Source: Flavilitoribacter nigricans DSM 23189 = NBRC 102662
Lineage (GTDB): Bacteria > Bacteroidota > Bacteroidia > Chitinophagales > Saprospiraceae
Direction: 5' to 3'
Assembly (NCBI RefSeq): GCF_002646595.1
Contig: NZ_PDUD01000017.1
Coordinates: 248,001-312,000, forward strand
DNA: 64,000 bases
The notes under the pieces are model-generated. The model made no database searches. It was not told where the DNA came from and was given only the letters and a program-made list of their open reading frames with translations. Position numbers and translations under genes: made by a program. Shown here piece by piece: positions 18,082-27,750 of this stretch. Each line of letters begins with the position of its first letter. Position 1 is the stretch's first letter.

Positions 18082-18615
18082 CTAATTAACGGCCTGGAGT
18101 TGTTCCGCCTGTTCCCGGTTCCAGGGCAGCATCGCAATCCCCACCCGGAGATAACATTTGTCGATGATCGCGGTAATGATCAGTCCGAGACAAAGAATGA
18201 CCGGGATGACGGAAAACAAGGTTGACATCCAATGGTATCCGACCAGGTACAGGGCCATAAACAGGCCCAGTAAAAATCGGAACTGCCGATCTACGCTCCA
18301 TATTTCGCCGGTGGTTGCTACGGTGATTTCTTCCATGTGGCGTTCCAGCACGTAGACGTTTTCCAGGCCGGCGGCACCAAGCTTTTGGGCGATGGCGTGC
18401 GCCCGGTTGCCCGTTTGGCATACCAGAGCAATTTTCAGGTGATGCCAGGATTGATAGTCTTCCACCGAAAACCGGGTAGTCGGCAGGTTGATCGCGTAAG
18501 GCAGGTGCCCGTCCCGGAATTCAGCGGGTTCCCGGACATCGATGATGATGACGTGGCCTTTCTTTTGTTCCGCCCGGGTCTCGCGGTAGGAAATGTAATT
18601 CGTTTCGTAGTGCAT
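18082..18615 (-). CDS. Rhodanese-domain protein fused to DUF2892-type membrane domain
   Basis: A 177-residue protein. The N-terminal rhodanese domain has IDVREPAEFRDGHLPYAINLP-type motifs near 25-45 and the active-site loop CQTGNRA with Cys66, so a persulfide-carrying role is likely. Residues from about 108 form a membrane domain with two helices (FRFLLGLFMALYLVGYH and LFSVIPVILCLGLIITAII) and the DUF2892-like pattern ending KCYL. This rhodanese/DUF2892 fusion is known in bacteria and is usually tied to sulfur transfer at the membrane. The order 44-residue peptide, rhodanese, hemerythrin on one strand suggests a sulfur or redox-linked operon. Confidence 0.88.
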   Translation of the reverse strand: MHYETNYISYRETRAEQKKGHVIIIDVREPAEFRDGHLPYAINLPTTRFSVEDYQSWHHLKIALVCQTGNRAHAIAQKLGAAGLENVYVLERHMEEITVATTGEIWSVDRQFRFLLGLFMALYLVGYHWMSTLFSVIPVILCLGLIITAIIDKCYLRVGIAMLPWNREQAEQLQAVN

Positions 18616-18703
18616 GAGGATCGTTTTGAAAGATGCTGATCGGTATAAGAAGGTTCCTAATCGGCGTATACTTCAACTTTGCCGCTCCGTACCGGGGCCA
18701 GGG

Positions 18704-18838
18704 CTAGATTAGGGAAACAACCATTTTGCCGATGAAATAAACCAGTGGAAAAAAGGACAGGCAGAGGAAACCAATAATGCCTTGTTGGGTACGATTTGAG
18801 TTGCTTGAAGTTTCTGATGCTGTGATTTGCTTTTGCAT
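18704..18838 (-). CDS. 44-residue single-pass membrane peptide
   Basis: Read on the minus strand from ATG at 18838 to TAG at 18704, this frame gives 44 residues: a polar N-terminus (MQKQITASETSSNSNRTQQ) followed by one hydrophobic segment (GIIGFLCLSFFPLVYFIGK). It lies 88 bases before the rhodanese gene in the same direction. The layout, a polar head with one clean membrane helix, looks like a real small protein, but there is no family match I can name. It could be an accessory of the rhodanese membrane domain. Confidence 0.5.
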   Translation of the reverse strand: MQKQITASETSSNSNRTQQGIIGFLCLSFFPLVYFIGKMVVSLI

Positions 18839-19331
18839 GGCGACAATTTTTTAGCGGTTTATTTTATCAATTGTTACGATGCAAAGATGGGGGTAGCGCC
18901 AGGCAAAAATCCCGACATGATTGGATAAAATCTGGACATTTAGGCGTAAAACCCCTTATTTTACTGGCTTCCTGACACAAAATCAGAATTGGGCCGTAAA
19001 GAACTATAGTGTGTATCCCGAATGGCCCAGGTCTACCCGACGTGAAGTGGTTTGGGCGTCCTGATGGTTACTAGCAAGACAGAACCAAACCACTGCGGGA
19101 TGAAAATATCTAGAGCTCCAGCCTAGTGACCTGATCAACCGCTATGAAAAATCAGCAGGACGGTGAGCTGCACCTGTCCCTGAAAAATAGTTGTTGCAAT
19201 TTTGGATACACACCGGGACACTAGCGGCACTATCAGTTAGTTTGAATATTTTTATATTTGTTTACCGGTACGTCCTCTTTTGTCCCGATACCAGGACGAT
19301 TTGAATACCCAACCAATAACACAAGATCGAT
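18839..19331. other. Divergent intergenic region
   Basis: About 490 bases separate the rhodanese operon from the regulator gene. The right part carries a -7 element (19253-19260). I found no convincing promoter for the leftward operon, no RNA gene and no open frame with coding character. Confidence 0.5.
19253..19260 (+). promoter_or_regulatory. -7 promoter element for the hybrid regulator
   Basis: TATATTTG matches TAnnTTTG exactly and lies 72 bases before the ATG at 19332 in an A/T-rich patch. No exact TTG box is found at the usual distance. Confidence 0.45.
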
Positions 19332-21344
19332 ATGAAGGTCCGCCTTCTCTTCACTCTTCTGTATTGCTGCTTTATTGCCCTATCCGGCGCCTTCTCCCAG
19401 ACCGGCGAGACCTGGCCCAGGTTGGAGCGCTCCTACATGAATCACTTCTACCGGGAGAATGACTCCTATTCCAAAAAATGTTTTGATGATATTTTTCCTG
19501 ACCGGCAGGGACGTTTATGGTTGGTTCCCTGTGGAGATGAGCGCCTGATCAATTCTATCGGGTTATTCCGCTTCGACGGCTATTCATTCCAGCCGGTGGA
19601 GGTACTGTCACCGGAAGGAACCGTAATAGAAGCACCGCTGGTGACTGGCTTTGATGACCAGGGACGTTTTATCGGGACTACCGAAGAAAGGGAGTTTTTC
19701 CGCATGGGCCTCGATACCCATGAAAGTAATATCATTTTGCCGGTTGATTCCTCTTTCAGCAACTTTCAGGCAATATGCATTTCCAGTGGGAGCGACGAAG
19801 CATTTGCTCTCGGCAAATCAGAAAACAGCCCACCCTTGTTGTTCAGACTGGAGGAGGATGGATTGGTACAGGAGCCGGCTTTTCACTATCCCCAAAGGGA
19901 GGAAATGCCGGAAATGTACGGAATGACTATAAGTCCGGAATCGATCTGGTTGCTAAACTTCTCGCTTCCGATATATCGTTTTGACCGGCAAAAGAAGACA
20001 TTAGATACCTACGGAGAGCAGGATTTTACTGTTCTGAGAAAGATAGAAGCTGAAGATAGACGAACCCTTGACGGCAGGTTTATGCCCAAGCTATTAGTAA
20101 GCTCCGCGAGCAATGTTTATCTGCTTTTCAAGGCTGTATACGATAACCAGTTATTTGGGTTGGATCGGGAAAAAGAGAAATTCGTACCCATAACCGACCA
20201 GTTTCCAGCCGATTGGCTGTCCGTTGATATTTTTCGGGACCAGGCCGGCAATATCTGCTTCCTTTTTCAGGATGCAAATGCAGCTTATCGGGCAGTATTG
20301 GAAACCGTAGATGGACAACGCTTCGATTATTCGTCGGTAGTGGCCGGACAGCAGGATATTCGCTCCCTGGCCGGCCAGGATTTTCGGCGGCAGCTCTTTT
20401 TACTGACGGGGACCGGCCTGTACTGCGCTGGTATCCGGGAGGAGGGGCTAATCCAGCAGACACTTACGGATAAATGGGGCAGTTCCATGGCCGACTTGCC
20501 CGACGGTCGCTTATTGATCAATACGGTCCAGGATGGTTGGTTTGTCTACGATAAAATAACGGGCAAAACAATGCCATTTCAGGGGCCGGACTGCGGCACG
20601 GAACGCCCCGCATTCGGCGATGGTATGAAGCAGCAGATCATCCCGGATAAGGATGGAAAACTTTGGTTTATCTCCCGAAGTTATCTGGTCAGATATGATC
20701 CCGCCACCAATGACTGCGAGTCTTTCAATTTCGGCAAGCGGGGCGCACTCTTTGCTTTTGCGCGCGAGGGCCTGGCCGTCTATCAACACAGCCGGAATCA
20801 GATCTCTTTTATGGATGTCCGTACGCAGCAAGCGGTTGCCTTCGGCGATGGGGTACAGCAACAATTCGAAGGCTTTGTCCGGGATATACTGGTGGATCAG
20901 CAGGGACTTGTATGGATCCCCACCAATAACGGTCTCTGGAAAATAGATATAGACCGGGGCGAAAGTGAAGTCCTGGGACTGGAAAACGGCTTCACGGATT
21001 CCCGTTTCACTTCGATCTTTGAAGATGCCGGTGGAAGGCTTTGGTTGGGCACCTATTTTGGTGGCCTCCAGGTCTACGATCCGCGAACGGGAACCATCAA
21101 CATCATCGACCAGGAGCAGGGATTGTCTAACAATACTGTCATGAGTATCATTGCCGACGATGAGGGGGATATGTGGGTGGGTACCGAATACGGCATCAAC
21201 CTGGTTTCAAAAGCAGGAGAAGTGCTGAACAGTTTCCACCAGGAAGACGGCTTGACTTACGAAATATTTGAACGTTTTGATCCATTTAAAAGCATGGATG
21301 GGCGCTTGTATTTCGGCACGCGGCAGGGTATTAGCAATTGTTGA
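19332..21344 (+). CDS. Hybrid two-component regulator, N-terminal part (sensor propeller)
   Basis: The first 670 residues of a hybrid two-component system (HTCS) protein. A signal peptide ending AFSQ is followed by repeated Reg_prop-type propeller motifs such as DRQGRLWLVPCG, QGLVWIPTNNGLWKID, AGGRLWLGTYFGGLQVYD and EGDMWVGTEYGINLVS, which form the periplasmic ligand-sensing domain. The frame stops at 21342-21344 (GISNC-stop), exactly where HTCS proteins continue into a Y_Y_Y domain. Removing one T in the AATTGTT run at 21336-21342 would give GISNVDPVAL and fuse it to the next frame. So either the gene is broken, the assembly has an error, or translation shifts frame here. In HTCS systems the ligand is usually a glycan fragment, and no SusCD pair lies nearby. 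Confidence 0.8.
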   Translation: MKVRLLFTLLYCCFIALSGAFSQTGETWPRLERSYMNHFYRENDSYSKKCFDDIFPDRQGRLWLVPCGDERLINSIGLFRFDGYSFQPVEVLSPEGTVIEAPLVTGFDDQGRFIGTTEEREFFRMGLDTHESNIILPVDSSFSNFQAICISSGSDEAFALGKSENSPPLLFRLEEDGLVQEPAFHYPQREEMPEMYGMTISPESIWLLNFSLPIYRFDRQKKTLDTYGEQDFTVLRKIEAEDRRTLDGRFMPKLLVSSASNVYLLFKAVYDNQLFGLDREKEKFVPITDQFPADWLSVDIFRDQAGNICFLFQDANAAYRAVLETVDGQRFDYSSVVAGQQDIRSLAGQDFRRQLFLLTGTGLYCAGIREEGLIQQTLTDKWGSSMADLPDGRLLINTVQDGWFVYDKITGKTMPFQGPDCGTERPAFGDGMKQQIIPDKDGKLWFISRSYLVRYDPATNDCESFNFGKRGALFAFAREGLAVYQHSRNQISFMDVRTQQAVAFGDGVQQQFEGFVRDILVDQQGLVWIPTNNGLWKIDIDRGESEVLGLENGFTDSRFTSIFEDAGGRLWLGTYFGGLQVYDPRTGTINIIDQEQGLSNNTVMSIIADDEGDMWVGTEYGINLVSKAGEVLNSFHQEDGLTYEIFERFDPFKSMDGRLYFGTRQGISNC

Positions 21345-23487
21345 TCCCGTCGCCTTGAAAGCTTCCCTGAGTAGTGATACCACCGTGCAGATCTATCTGA
21401 CCGAGTTGGGATATTTCGACAAGCAAAAAGGAGCGGAAGTGGTGCAGACCAATAATTTTGAGCAGATCGGTCAACTGGAAATATCGCCGGAAAGGCCGTA
21501 TCTCCACCTGAAATTCGGCTTATCGACCTACCTGGAGTCCCAGAATAACCGATATGCATATATGCTCGAAGGTAAAGATGATGACTGGCACTTCCTCGGC
21601 ACCCAACCGGAACTCAATATCAGCCGCTTACCACCGGGCAAATATCGCCTCCTGATCAAGGGCGTCGATTTTCGCAACAACTGGACCTCGACGCCGCTGG
21701 CGATTAACATTCACGCCCGGGAATTCTTCTACAAACAGCCCTGGTTCTATCTGCTGGCGGCTTTGCCTTTCATCGCCTTTGGCCTGATCTGGGCCCGAAA
21801 CAAACAGCAGGAGGCCCGGCGACTGGAAAAGGAAGTCGCCCTGCGAACCCGGAAAATCAGAGATGACAAAGCGGTGATCGAACAGCAGGCTGCGGAACTT
21901 CGGCAACTGGACACGATGAAATCCCGCTTCTTCACCAATATCTCCCACGAGTTGCGCACCCCAATCACCCTGATCAAAGCCCCACTGGAGCATTTGATCC
22001 AAAATGACGGCACTTCGCTGGAAAGCAGGATCCGCCGGAGTTTAAGCATGGTGCTCAACAATGCCGGCAAGTTGGGCCGCCTGGTGGAAGAACTACTGGA
22101 ATTGTCCAGTCTGGAGGCCCAGAAGGCGACATTAAAAAAGACTTCCACACCGCTTGTCCTGTTTTGCCGACAGTTATTCAGTGCCTACGAATCCGGGGCT
22201 GCCCTGAAAGATATTGACTACCGTTTTCACACGGAACTGGAAGAAGAGGCCCATTTCCTGATCGACCGGAAACGACTGGAAAAGATCATCAACAATCTTC
22301 TTTCCAATGCGCTGAAATTCACCCCGAACGGCGGAAAGATCCGGATGAGCCTGACTCGGGAAAATGCACAACTGTTGATTGACGTCCAGGACAGCGGCCG
22401 CGGCATTCCCCCGGAAGATATGGCGCACCTTTTTGACCGGTACTTCCAAACCCGCCGGGATGATATCGCCACTGAAGGCGGAACGGGTATCGGCTTAGCC
22501 CTCTCCAGAGAACTGGCGCTACTGATGGAGGGTGACCTCACCGTAGAAAGCGAATGGGGAGCAGGCGCTCGTTTTAGCCTGCGGTTTCCGGCAATAGTGG
22601 CCATGCCGACGGAGGATTCCAGGGCTTTTGTACCGCACATCGGCGACACTACCGAAGGAGAGCGAGCGGCTGTCATTGCCGCTGCTCATCCAACCCCCAA
22701 TGGATCAAAAACCAAAATCCTGATCGTGGAAGATAATCCCGACATGCAGGAATTTATCCACCACTTACTGGCCGGTCATTACGAATGTATACTGGCCAAT
22801 CACGGTGCGGAAGCCTGGACCTGGCTGGAGGAAGAAGATCCCCGTATCATGGATATTGCATTGATCCTTTCCGACGTAATGATGCCGGAAATGGATGGCT
22901 ATACGCTTTTGGAAAAGATCAAGGCCCACGAACGTTGGCAGCTGCTGCCCGTAATTATGCTCACGGCGCGATCGGCCGAAGAAGATAAGTTGCAGGCTTT
23001 ACGGATGGGCGTTGACGATTATTTGCTGAAACCATTTTCTCCCGCCGAATTGCTCGTACGGATCAAGAATCTGATTTCCAATTATCAGGTCAGAAAAGAG
23101 ATCGCTTCCCGGGAAGTAGCCCCGGTCGGCAAAATTGATATCGAATTTGCGGCTGAGTTTGCCCCGGCGAACCAGATCTGGTTGCAAGAAGTGGAATCCG
23201 CCGCCAAGGAGGCCCTCAAAAAAGAGATCAAGCTGACCGCTGCCTTTATAGCGGGAAAGGTATTTCTGAGCGAGCGCCAGTTTGCCCGGAAATTAAAAAA
23301 ACTAAGCGGTCTTACGCCCAATGAGTATATCCAGGAAGTCAAGCTGCAAAAAGCCCGGCAGTTACTGGAGCAGCAGGTATATACTACCGTAAACGAAGTA
23401 GCCCGGGTATCCGGCTATAGTTCGGGGAGTTATCTGACCAGGATCTATCAGGAAAGGTTTGGGAAAAAACCGGGAGACTATTTCTAG
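21268..23487 (+). CDS. Hybrid two-component regulator, C-terminal part (kinase, receiver, AraC HTH)
   Basis: This frame supplies the rest of the HTCS protein. A Y_Y_Y domain lies near SRLPPGKYRLLIKGVDF, then one membrane helix (WFYLLAALPFIAFGLIWA). The HisKA motif FFTNISHELRTPITLI carries the phosphorylated His. The HATPase has DSGRGIPPEDM and GGTGIGLAL. The receiver has an acidic pocket (VEDNPD), the phosphorylated Asp in LILSDVMMPEMDG, and the Lys in LLKPF. The AraC-type helix-turn-helix is GYSSGSYLTRIYQERFGKKP. Sense from the periplasm and DNA binding would reside on one chain. The first 25 or so residues, up to the frame junction at about 21345, are probably not translated as such. It shares its upstream frame fate with the preceding entry. 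Confidence 0.85.
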   Translation: MNVLIHLKAWMGACISARGRVLAIVDPVALKASLSSDTTVQIYLTELGYFDKQKGAEVVQTNNFEQIGQLEISPERPYLHLKFGLSTYLESQNNRYAYMLEGKDDDWHFLGTQPELNISRLPPGKYRLLIKGVDFRNNWTSTPLAINIHAREFFYKQPWFYLLAALPFIAFGLIWARNKQQEARRLEKEVALRTRKIRDDKAVIEQQAAELRQLDTMKSRFFTNISHELRTPITLIKAPLEHLIQNDGTSLESRIRRSLSMVLNNAGKLGRLVEELLELSSLEAQKATLKKTSTPLVLFCRQLFSAYESGAALKDIDYRFHTELEEEAHFLIDRKRLEKIINNLLSNALKFTPNGGKIRMSLTRENAQLLIDVQDSGRGIPPEDMAHLFDRYFQTRRDDIATEGGTGIGLALSRELALLMEGDLTVESEWGAGARFSLRFPAIVAMPTEDSRAFVPHIGDTTEGERAAVIAAAHPTPNGSKTKILIVEDNPDMQEFIHHLLAGHYECILANHGAEAWTWLEEEDPRIMDIALILSDVMMPEMDGYTLLEKIKAHERWQLLPVIMLTARSAEEDKLQALRMGVDDYLLKPFSPAELLVRIKNLISNYQVRKEIASREVAPVGKIDIEFAAEFAPANQIWLQEVESAAKEALKKEIKLTAAFIAGKVFLSERQFARKLKKLSGLTPNEYIQEVKLQKARQLLEQQVYTTVNEVARVSGYSSGSYLTRIYQERFGKKPGDYF

Positions 23488-23608
23488 TTGTAATCCGGGC
23501 GGGCCCTATTGCCCTAAACTGACAATGTGCCGCTTAGCCAACTTAGATGGATTGCAAGCATTTTTGGAAAAGTACCCAGCCGAAGTTTGAGACACAGCGG
23601 AATCTGCA

Positions 23609-26600
23609 CTAATTATTCAGGCCCCACACCCAGTTTCCTTCCGCATCGAAGTAACCGAGCTTATCGCCTTTCTCCACCCGGAAAAGTCCCTGACCGGCGT
23701 AACTGATGAATTCGTAATCCGGTTCGGCGATGAGTTCGCCTTTAAGATTGGAAAGACCGTTGAAGCCCTCGACCCGCACCTTGGCGTAACCGTCGATGAA
23801 ACCCTCGATCTTATCATATTTCGGAGGAATGACGGACATACCTTTCTGATTGATCACGCCCCATTTACCGTCGATCTGAACGACGGCAACACCGTGTTTG
23901 AAAGCAGAAGCCCGCTCGAAATATCCCCGGTAAATATCCGATTGTTCGGTGATGTAGTAGAAGCGGTATTTTTCGTCCCGTACCAGTCCGCGACCTTCGT
24001 TGAAATCCAGCAGTCGGTCCAGTTCGGGTTCCACCAGTACCTGGCCGTCCAGATCGATCAGGCCGGTATTGCGAATGCCTTTATTGATCACCGCCCGACC
24101 GTCGTCGAAATCCTGGCAGCGGGAGTATTCAAAAGTGATCACCTCCTCCCCTACTTTATTGATGTAACCGCAGCTGCCGTTCTTATAGGCCGCGGCCCGG
24201 CCTTCGGAGAAACTGGAGACGCGGGAAAACTGATCGGGGATCACCAATTTACCCTGGGTATTGATGAAACCGTAGCCGTTTTTATCGCGTACGGCCGCCA
24301 GTCCTTCCTGAAAAGGTTCGATCGCGTCGTAGCTGGCATTGGTCAGCATATCGCCGTTCAGATTGATCACCCCGTAACGCACGCGATCCCGCCCGTAACG
24401 GACGATGGCGATCCCGTATTCATTGAACGGATTGATGAGACTGAACTTGGGTCGGGTGATGTATTTGCCCGACAGGTCGATCAGGCCGTAGCTGCCGTTC
24501 TCTTCGATCCGTGCTTTGCCCTGAAAGAAATCATAGGCTTTCTGAAAGCGCGGCTCGATCACGAAGCGCTCGGAGATATCGATATAACCGTAGCCGTTTT
24601 CGGTAGAAACCCAGGCCAGACCTTCCTTGAAGTTGCCGGCCCGCCGGTAGTTGAAATCGATCTCGACCTTACCCTGCTTGTTGATGAAGCCCCACTTATT
24701 GTCCAGACGAACGGCCGCCAGCCCTTCACTGTAGTTCTTGACCTCCTTGTACAGGCAGGAAACGACTTCATTTCCCTGACCGTCCACGAAACCCCAGAGT
24801 CCGTTCTGGGAGACGGCCAGCCGGCCTTCGGAGAAAGAGCCGATCTCGTCGTAGACCGCACCCACCGCCAGTTGGCCCAGGGTATCGATCAGTCCGTATT
24901 TCGGTTCCTGCTTGTATACTTTTACGATCTTCTGGTCCGTATTCTCCAGGAATTCGATACCGTCGTATTCACAGGGGATCAGTTTGGCCCCGCGGCGGTC
25001 GATCATTCCCCACTTGTCCTGTTTCTTCACCATGGCCACTTCTTCGGACATCGGTTCCACAAAGGTAAATTCGGGTTTGATCACCACCTGTCCGCTGGTA
25101 TCCATGAAGCCCCATTCGCAATCCTTGCAGATGAGATACGCATTTTTCCGGAAGTGCTGGTCGTACTGCGTGTAATCCAGCATAGCGTTGGGCGAAAGGA
25201 TCTCCGCCAGGTAAGCCTGCAGTTTATCCAGGCTGTGATCAGCTTTCAGGCTGCCGGATACTTTGCCCTGGAAACTCACGCGGGCCAGTCCGTTGTGGAA
25301 TGCGCCGATAAAGGCCATATCCTTACGAACGATGCGGCCGATACCGTCCACGAGGCCGTACTTCCCGTCGGAGAATACACAGCGTGCGGTGGGCAGTCCG
25401 GAGCGGAGGTCATCGAGTTTAATGTCCAGAAAATCTACTTCCGTCACCGGCAGGCCCATTTCGTTGTTGACCAGGCCGAAGATCATCTCAAAGCGGAAGG
25501 TCGTCCGCTCAAATTCGTATTTGTTGTCTTTTTCGATACCTACCAGCGTAAAGCCGAGTTCGCGATCCACTTCGATGTAGTGGAAGGTAGGCTCGATCTG
25601 TACGCCGCCGTCGCTCAGCTTCCGCAATCCCCAACGGTCTTCTTTCGGCGAATAGAACCACTCGAAATTTTCCAGTTGGTAGAGCGCTTCCGGGTTGGAA
25701 GTATCTTCGTTTTTTTTGCCGGCGATGCGGACGGTGAAGTGGTTATTGAAATTACTGTCGTCAATGAGATTACCTTGCTTATCGAAAGTAAATACCGTCA
25801 ACTGGCCTTCGCCCTGCCCTTCCTTACCCTGCGGATAAGCCTTGGCCTGCTGGCTGCTCAGTTCGATACGGCCGTAGCCGGGTTCGATCACTTCCTCACC
25901 CCGGGCATTCACCACCCCGAATTTACCGTCCTTTTTTACGAGACAAACCTGTCCCTTCAGCGGAGCGATGTAATCGTAACCGATGGGGATAATAATTTCA
26001 TTTTGCGTATTGACCACCCCCCATTTGCCGTTTACATTCACCCGGAACATGTCCTTCTGGTAGGCCTGGATCTCCGAATATTTCGGTTCGAGTACCGGTC
26101 GGCCACAGAAATCGAGCAGACCGAGCTGGCGGTTCTCCTTGGCGAGTACATAACGGCGGGAAAAAGAGTAAAATTCGTCGTATTCCCGGTCGCCGATGAG
26201 CTGACCGCACGGAATGGAAAAGAGGTAAACGTGGTTATTTTCTTCCAGGGTAATGAAGAGGTCGGAAAGTTTGCGGAAGCCTTTATAGCGGGCGGGAATG
26301 ATCTGTTGCCCCCGGTTGTTGACGGCTCCCCAGTCGCGGCCGAGCCGGTAGAACAGCAGGCTGTCGTTAAAGATACGTACTTCGCTGGCTTCGTTTTCCA
26401 GCACCGTTTGTCCCCGGGCCGCTACCACTCCCAGCAAATCGCCCTTGCGGGTAATGAAAAAGTCGGCACCTTCCTGGTACACCTCATCAAAACGCGGAGC
26501 CACAACGTTTTTGCCCTGCTTGGTCACCACGCCCCATTTGCCGTCCTGCTGAAATGCGAGATAATCGCCCTCCCAGACCTCCACTTTGGAATAGCCTTTG

Positions 26601-26941
26601 TCCAGAATGATCTGGCCGCGGTGGTTGATCACCATCCATTCGCCGAGGTCCATCACGGCGATCAGGTTCTGATCCAGTACTTTGATATCATCGTAACGCG
26701 CGGGAAGGATCTCCCGGCCGGATTCGTCGAGCAGGCCCACCATCCCGTTGCGCTGCATTACGGCAAAACCGTATTCATCGAATTCATCGATGGCACTGTA
26801 TTCCGGCTCCAGAACCAGATCCCCTTGGTTGTTGATCAGGCCCCACTTTTTGTTCAATTTAACCGGAAAAGAAGATTGGGCATGTGTGGTAACAATAAAC
26901 AAACAACATATGATCCCAATGCACAATGGTTTCCAATGCAT
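23609..26941 (-). CDS. Exported WG-repeat protein
   Basis: A 1110-residue exported protein built almost wholly of WG beta-propeller-type repeats of roughly 20-50 residues. I count about 28 units of the form GKWGVVNxxG, e.g. KKWGLINNQG, GKFGVVNARG, DKWGMIDRRG and NGYGFINTQG. The start at 26941 puts the signal (ending THAQ) at the N-terminus; an ATG 12 codons upstream is less likely. WG repeats usually bind proteins or glycans at the surface. One central block (DRWGLRKLSDG to GKYGLVDGIG) is spaced differently. No enzyme motif is visible. A long open frame on the opposite strand is a codon-bias shadow. Confidence 0.88.
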   Translation of the reverse strand: MHWKPLCIGIICCLFIVTTHAQSSFPVKLNKKWGLINNQGDLVLEPEYSAIDEFDEYGFAVMQRNGMVGLLDESGREILPARYDDIKVLDQNLIAVMDLGEWMVINHRGQIILDKGYSKVEVWEGDYLAFQQDGKWGVVTKQGKNVVAPRFDEVYQEGADFFITRKGDLLGVVAARGQTVLENEASEVRIFNDSLLFYRLGRDWGAVNNRGQQIIPARYKGFRKLSDLFITLEENNHVYLFSIPCGQLIGDREYDEFYSFSRRYVLAKENRQLGLLDFCGRPVLEPKYSEIQAYQKDMFRVNVNGKWGVVNTQNEIIIPIGYDYIAPLKGQVCLVKKDGKFGVVNARGEEVIEPGYGRIELSSQQAKAYPQGKEGQGEGQLTVFTFDKQGNLIDDSNFNNHFTVRIAGKKNEDTSNPEALYQLENFEWFYSPKEDRWGLRKLSDGGVQIEPTFHYIEVDRELGFTLVGIEKDNKYEFERTTFRFEMIFGLVNNEMGLPVTEVDFLDIKLDDLRSGLPTARCVFSDGKYGLVDGIGRIVRKDMAFIGAFHNGLARVSFQGKVSGSLKADHSLDKLQAYLAEILSPNAMLDYTQYDQHFRKNAYLICKDCEWGFMDTSGQVVIKPEFTFVEPMSEEVAMVKKQDKWGMIDRRGAKLIPCEYDGIEFLENTDQKIVKVYKQEPKYGLIDTLGQLAVGAVYDEIGSFSEGRLAVSQNGLWGFVDGQGNEVVSCLYKEVKNYSEGLAAVRLDNKWGFINKQGKVEIDFNYRRAGNFKEGLAWVSTENGYGYIDISERFVIEPRFQKAYDFFQGKARIEENGSYGLIDLSGKYITRPKFSLINPFNEYGIAIVRYGRDRVRYGVINLNGDMLTNASYDAIEPFQEGLAAVRDKNGYGFINTQGKLVIPDQFSRVSSFSEGRAAAYKNGSCGYINKVGEEVITFEYSRCQDFDDGRAVINKGIRNTGLIDLDGQVLVEPELDRLLDFNEGRGLVRDEKYRFYYITEQSDIYRGYFERASAFKHGVAVVQIDGKWGVINQKGMSVIPPKYDKIEGFIDGYAKVRVEGFNGLSNLKGELIAEPDYEFISYAGQGLFRVEKGDKLGYFDAEGNWVWGLNN

Positions 26942-27170
26942 ACTCGCTAGTCGACGTTTTGTGAAATATTGGTGCAAAAAAATTGGTCCGGGATAATTGG
27001 TCCTCCTATAACGCTTTGAAAATGGTTATATTATGAGCCAATAAAAAACTAGGCTTATTCTATTGATACGAAAATAAGCAGCAAAGTTTCGCAATCCCGG
27101 GATGGATTACGGTGCGGTACACAAATAGACTTTGGTAGCGAATATCAATGAAGGAAAGGGGAATATCGGC

Positions 27171-27533
27171 TTAGAGGGTTTCGGACATTTCGACGGCTCT
27201 TCTCTTCAGGAAAAAGAAGTAATAGCTGATCAGTCCGGCACCTCCGCAAAGGAAGATCATGGAGAAGTAAGCGGCTTCGTCATTCATGCCCAGTTCTTCC
27301 AGCAGGTAACCCGAAAAGATGCCCGCACCGACACTGAACAGCAAAATGCCGTACTTCAGCACCCGTTCCGGACGGGAGGGTTTTTGAAAAATGCTGGCGT
27401 CCTGCCCGCTCTCCAGCAGGGCCATTCTTTCCCGGTGGCGGGAAGTATAGTGCATGTGCACCCAATATATGACGCTGGCAAAAAAGCCAATGACTGAAAT
27501 TGTTCCGGTTAATATAGCTAGTACACCTTCCAT
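27171..27533 (-). CDS. Small membrane protein (DUF6249-like)
   Basis: A 120-residue protein with three hydrophobic segments: an N-terminal one (ILTGTISVIGFFASVIYWV), one at KYGILLFSVGAGIFSGYLL and one at AAYFSMIFLCGGAGLISYYFFF. A charged loop with HRERMALLESGQDAS lies between the first two. Loops of this kind are typical of DUF6249 proteins, which in Bacteroidota are often encoded next to ECF sigma operons, as here. The function is unknown. An ECF-like promoter motif lies in its 5' region. Confidence 0.72.
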   Translation of the reverse strand: MEGVLAILTGTISVIGFFASVIYWVHMHYTSRHRERMALLESGQDASIFQKPSRPERVLKYGILLFSVGAGIFSGYLLEELGMNDEAAYFSMIFLCGGAGLISYYFFFLKRRAVEMSETL

Positions 27534-27573
27534 CTTGCTCGGATTGGTCTAAAAAGTTAAACGATACCTCTAT

Positions 27574-27600
27574 GACGACACTACATTAGTGGCAAGTTAC
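27574..27600 (-). promoter_or_regulatory. ECF-type promoter motif for the DUF6249-like gene
   Basis: The minus strand reads GTAACT (27600-27595), 17 bases, then CGTC (27577-27574). This resembles the GTAACC-N16-CGTC motif on the plus strand at 27751-27776 before the sigma gene. ECF factors generally recognise an AAC-containing -35 and a CGTC-like -10. Confidence 0.5.
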
Positions 27601-27750
27601 AGTAAAATCGATTTTTTTTAAAAATAAGCGGCCGCATAGGGTGATCCGGATCGATTTGCATCTTTAGTAAGAACACGATTTGATCAGCTGTCATTGTACA
27701 CCGGTAAAAATACCGCTACAATATTCCGGGCAAAACATCCGATAACCCTT

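Noticed and set aside
23894-26950. 1018-residue open frame on the plus strand opposite the WG-repeat gene
   Set aside because: It mirrors a repetitive gene with regular codon use, and its translation has no domain, signal or repeat logic of its own. The minus-strand WG protein explains the sequence.
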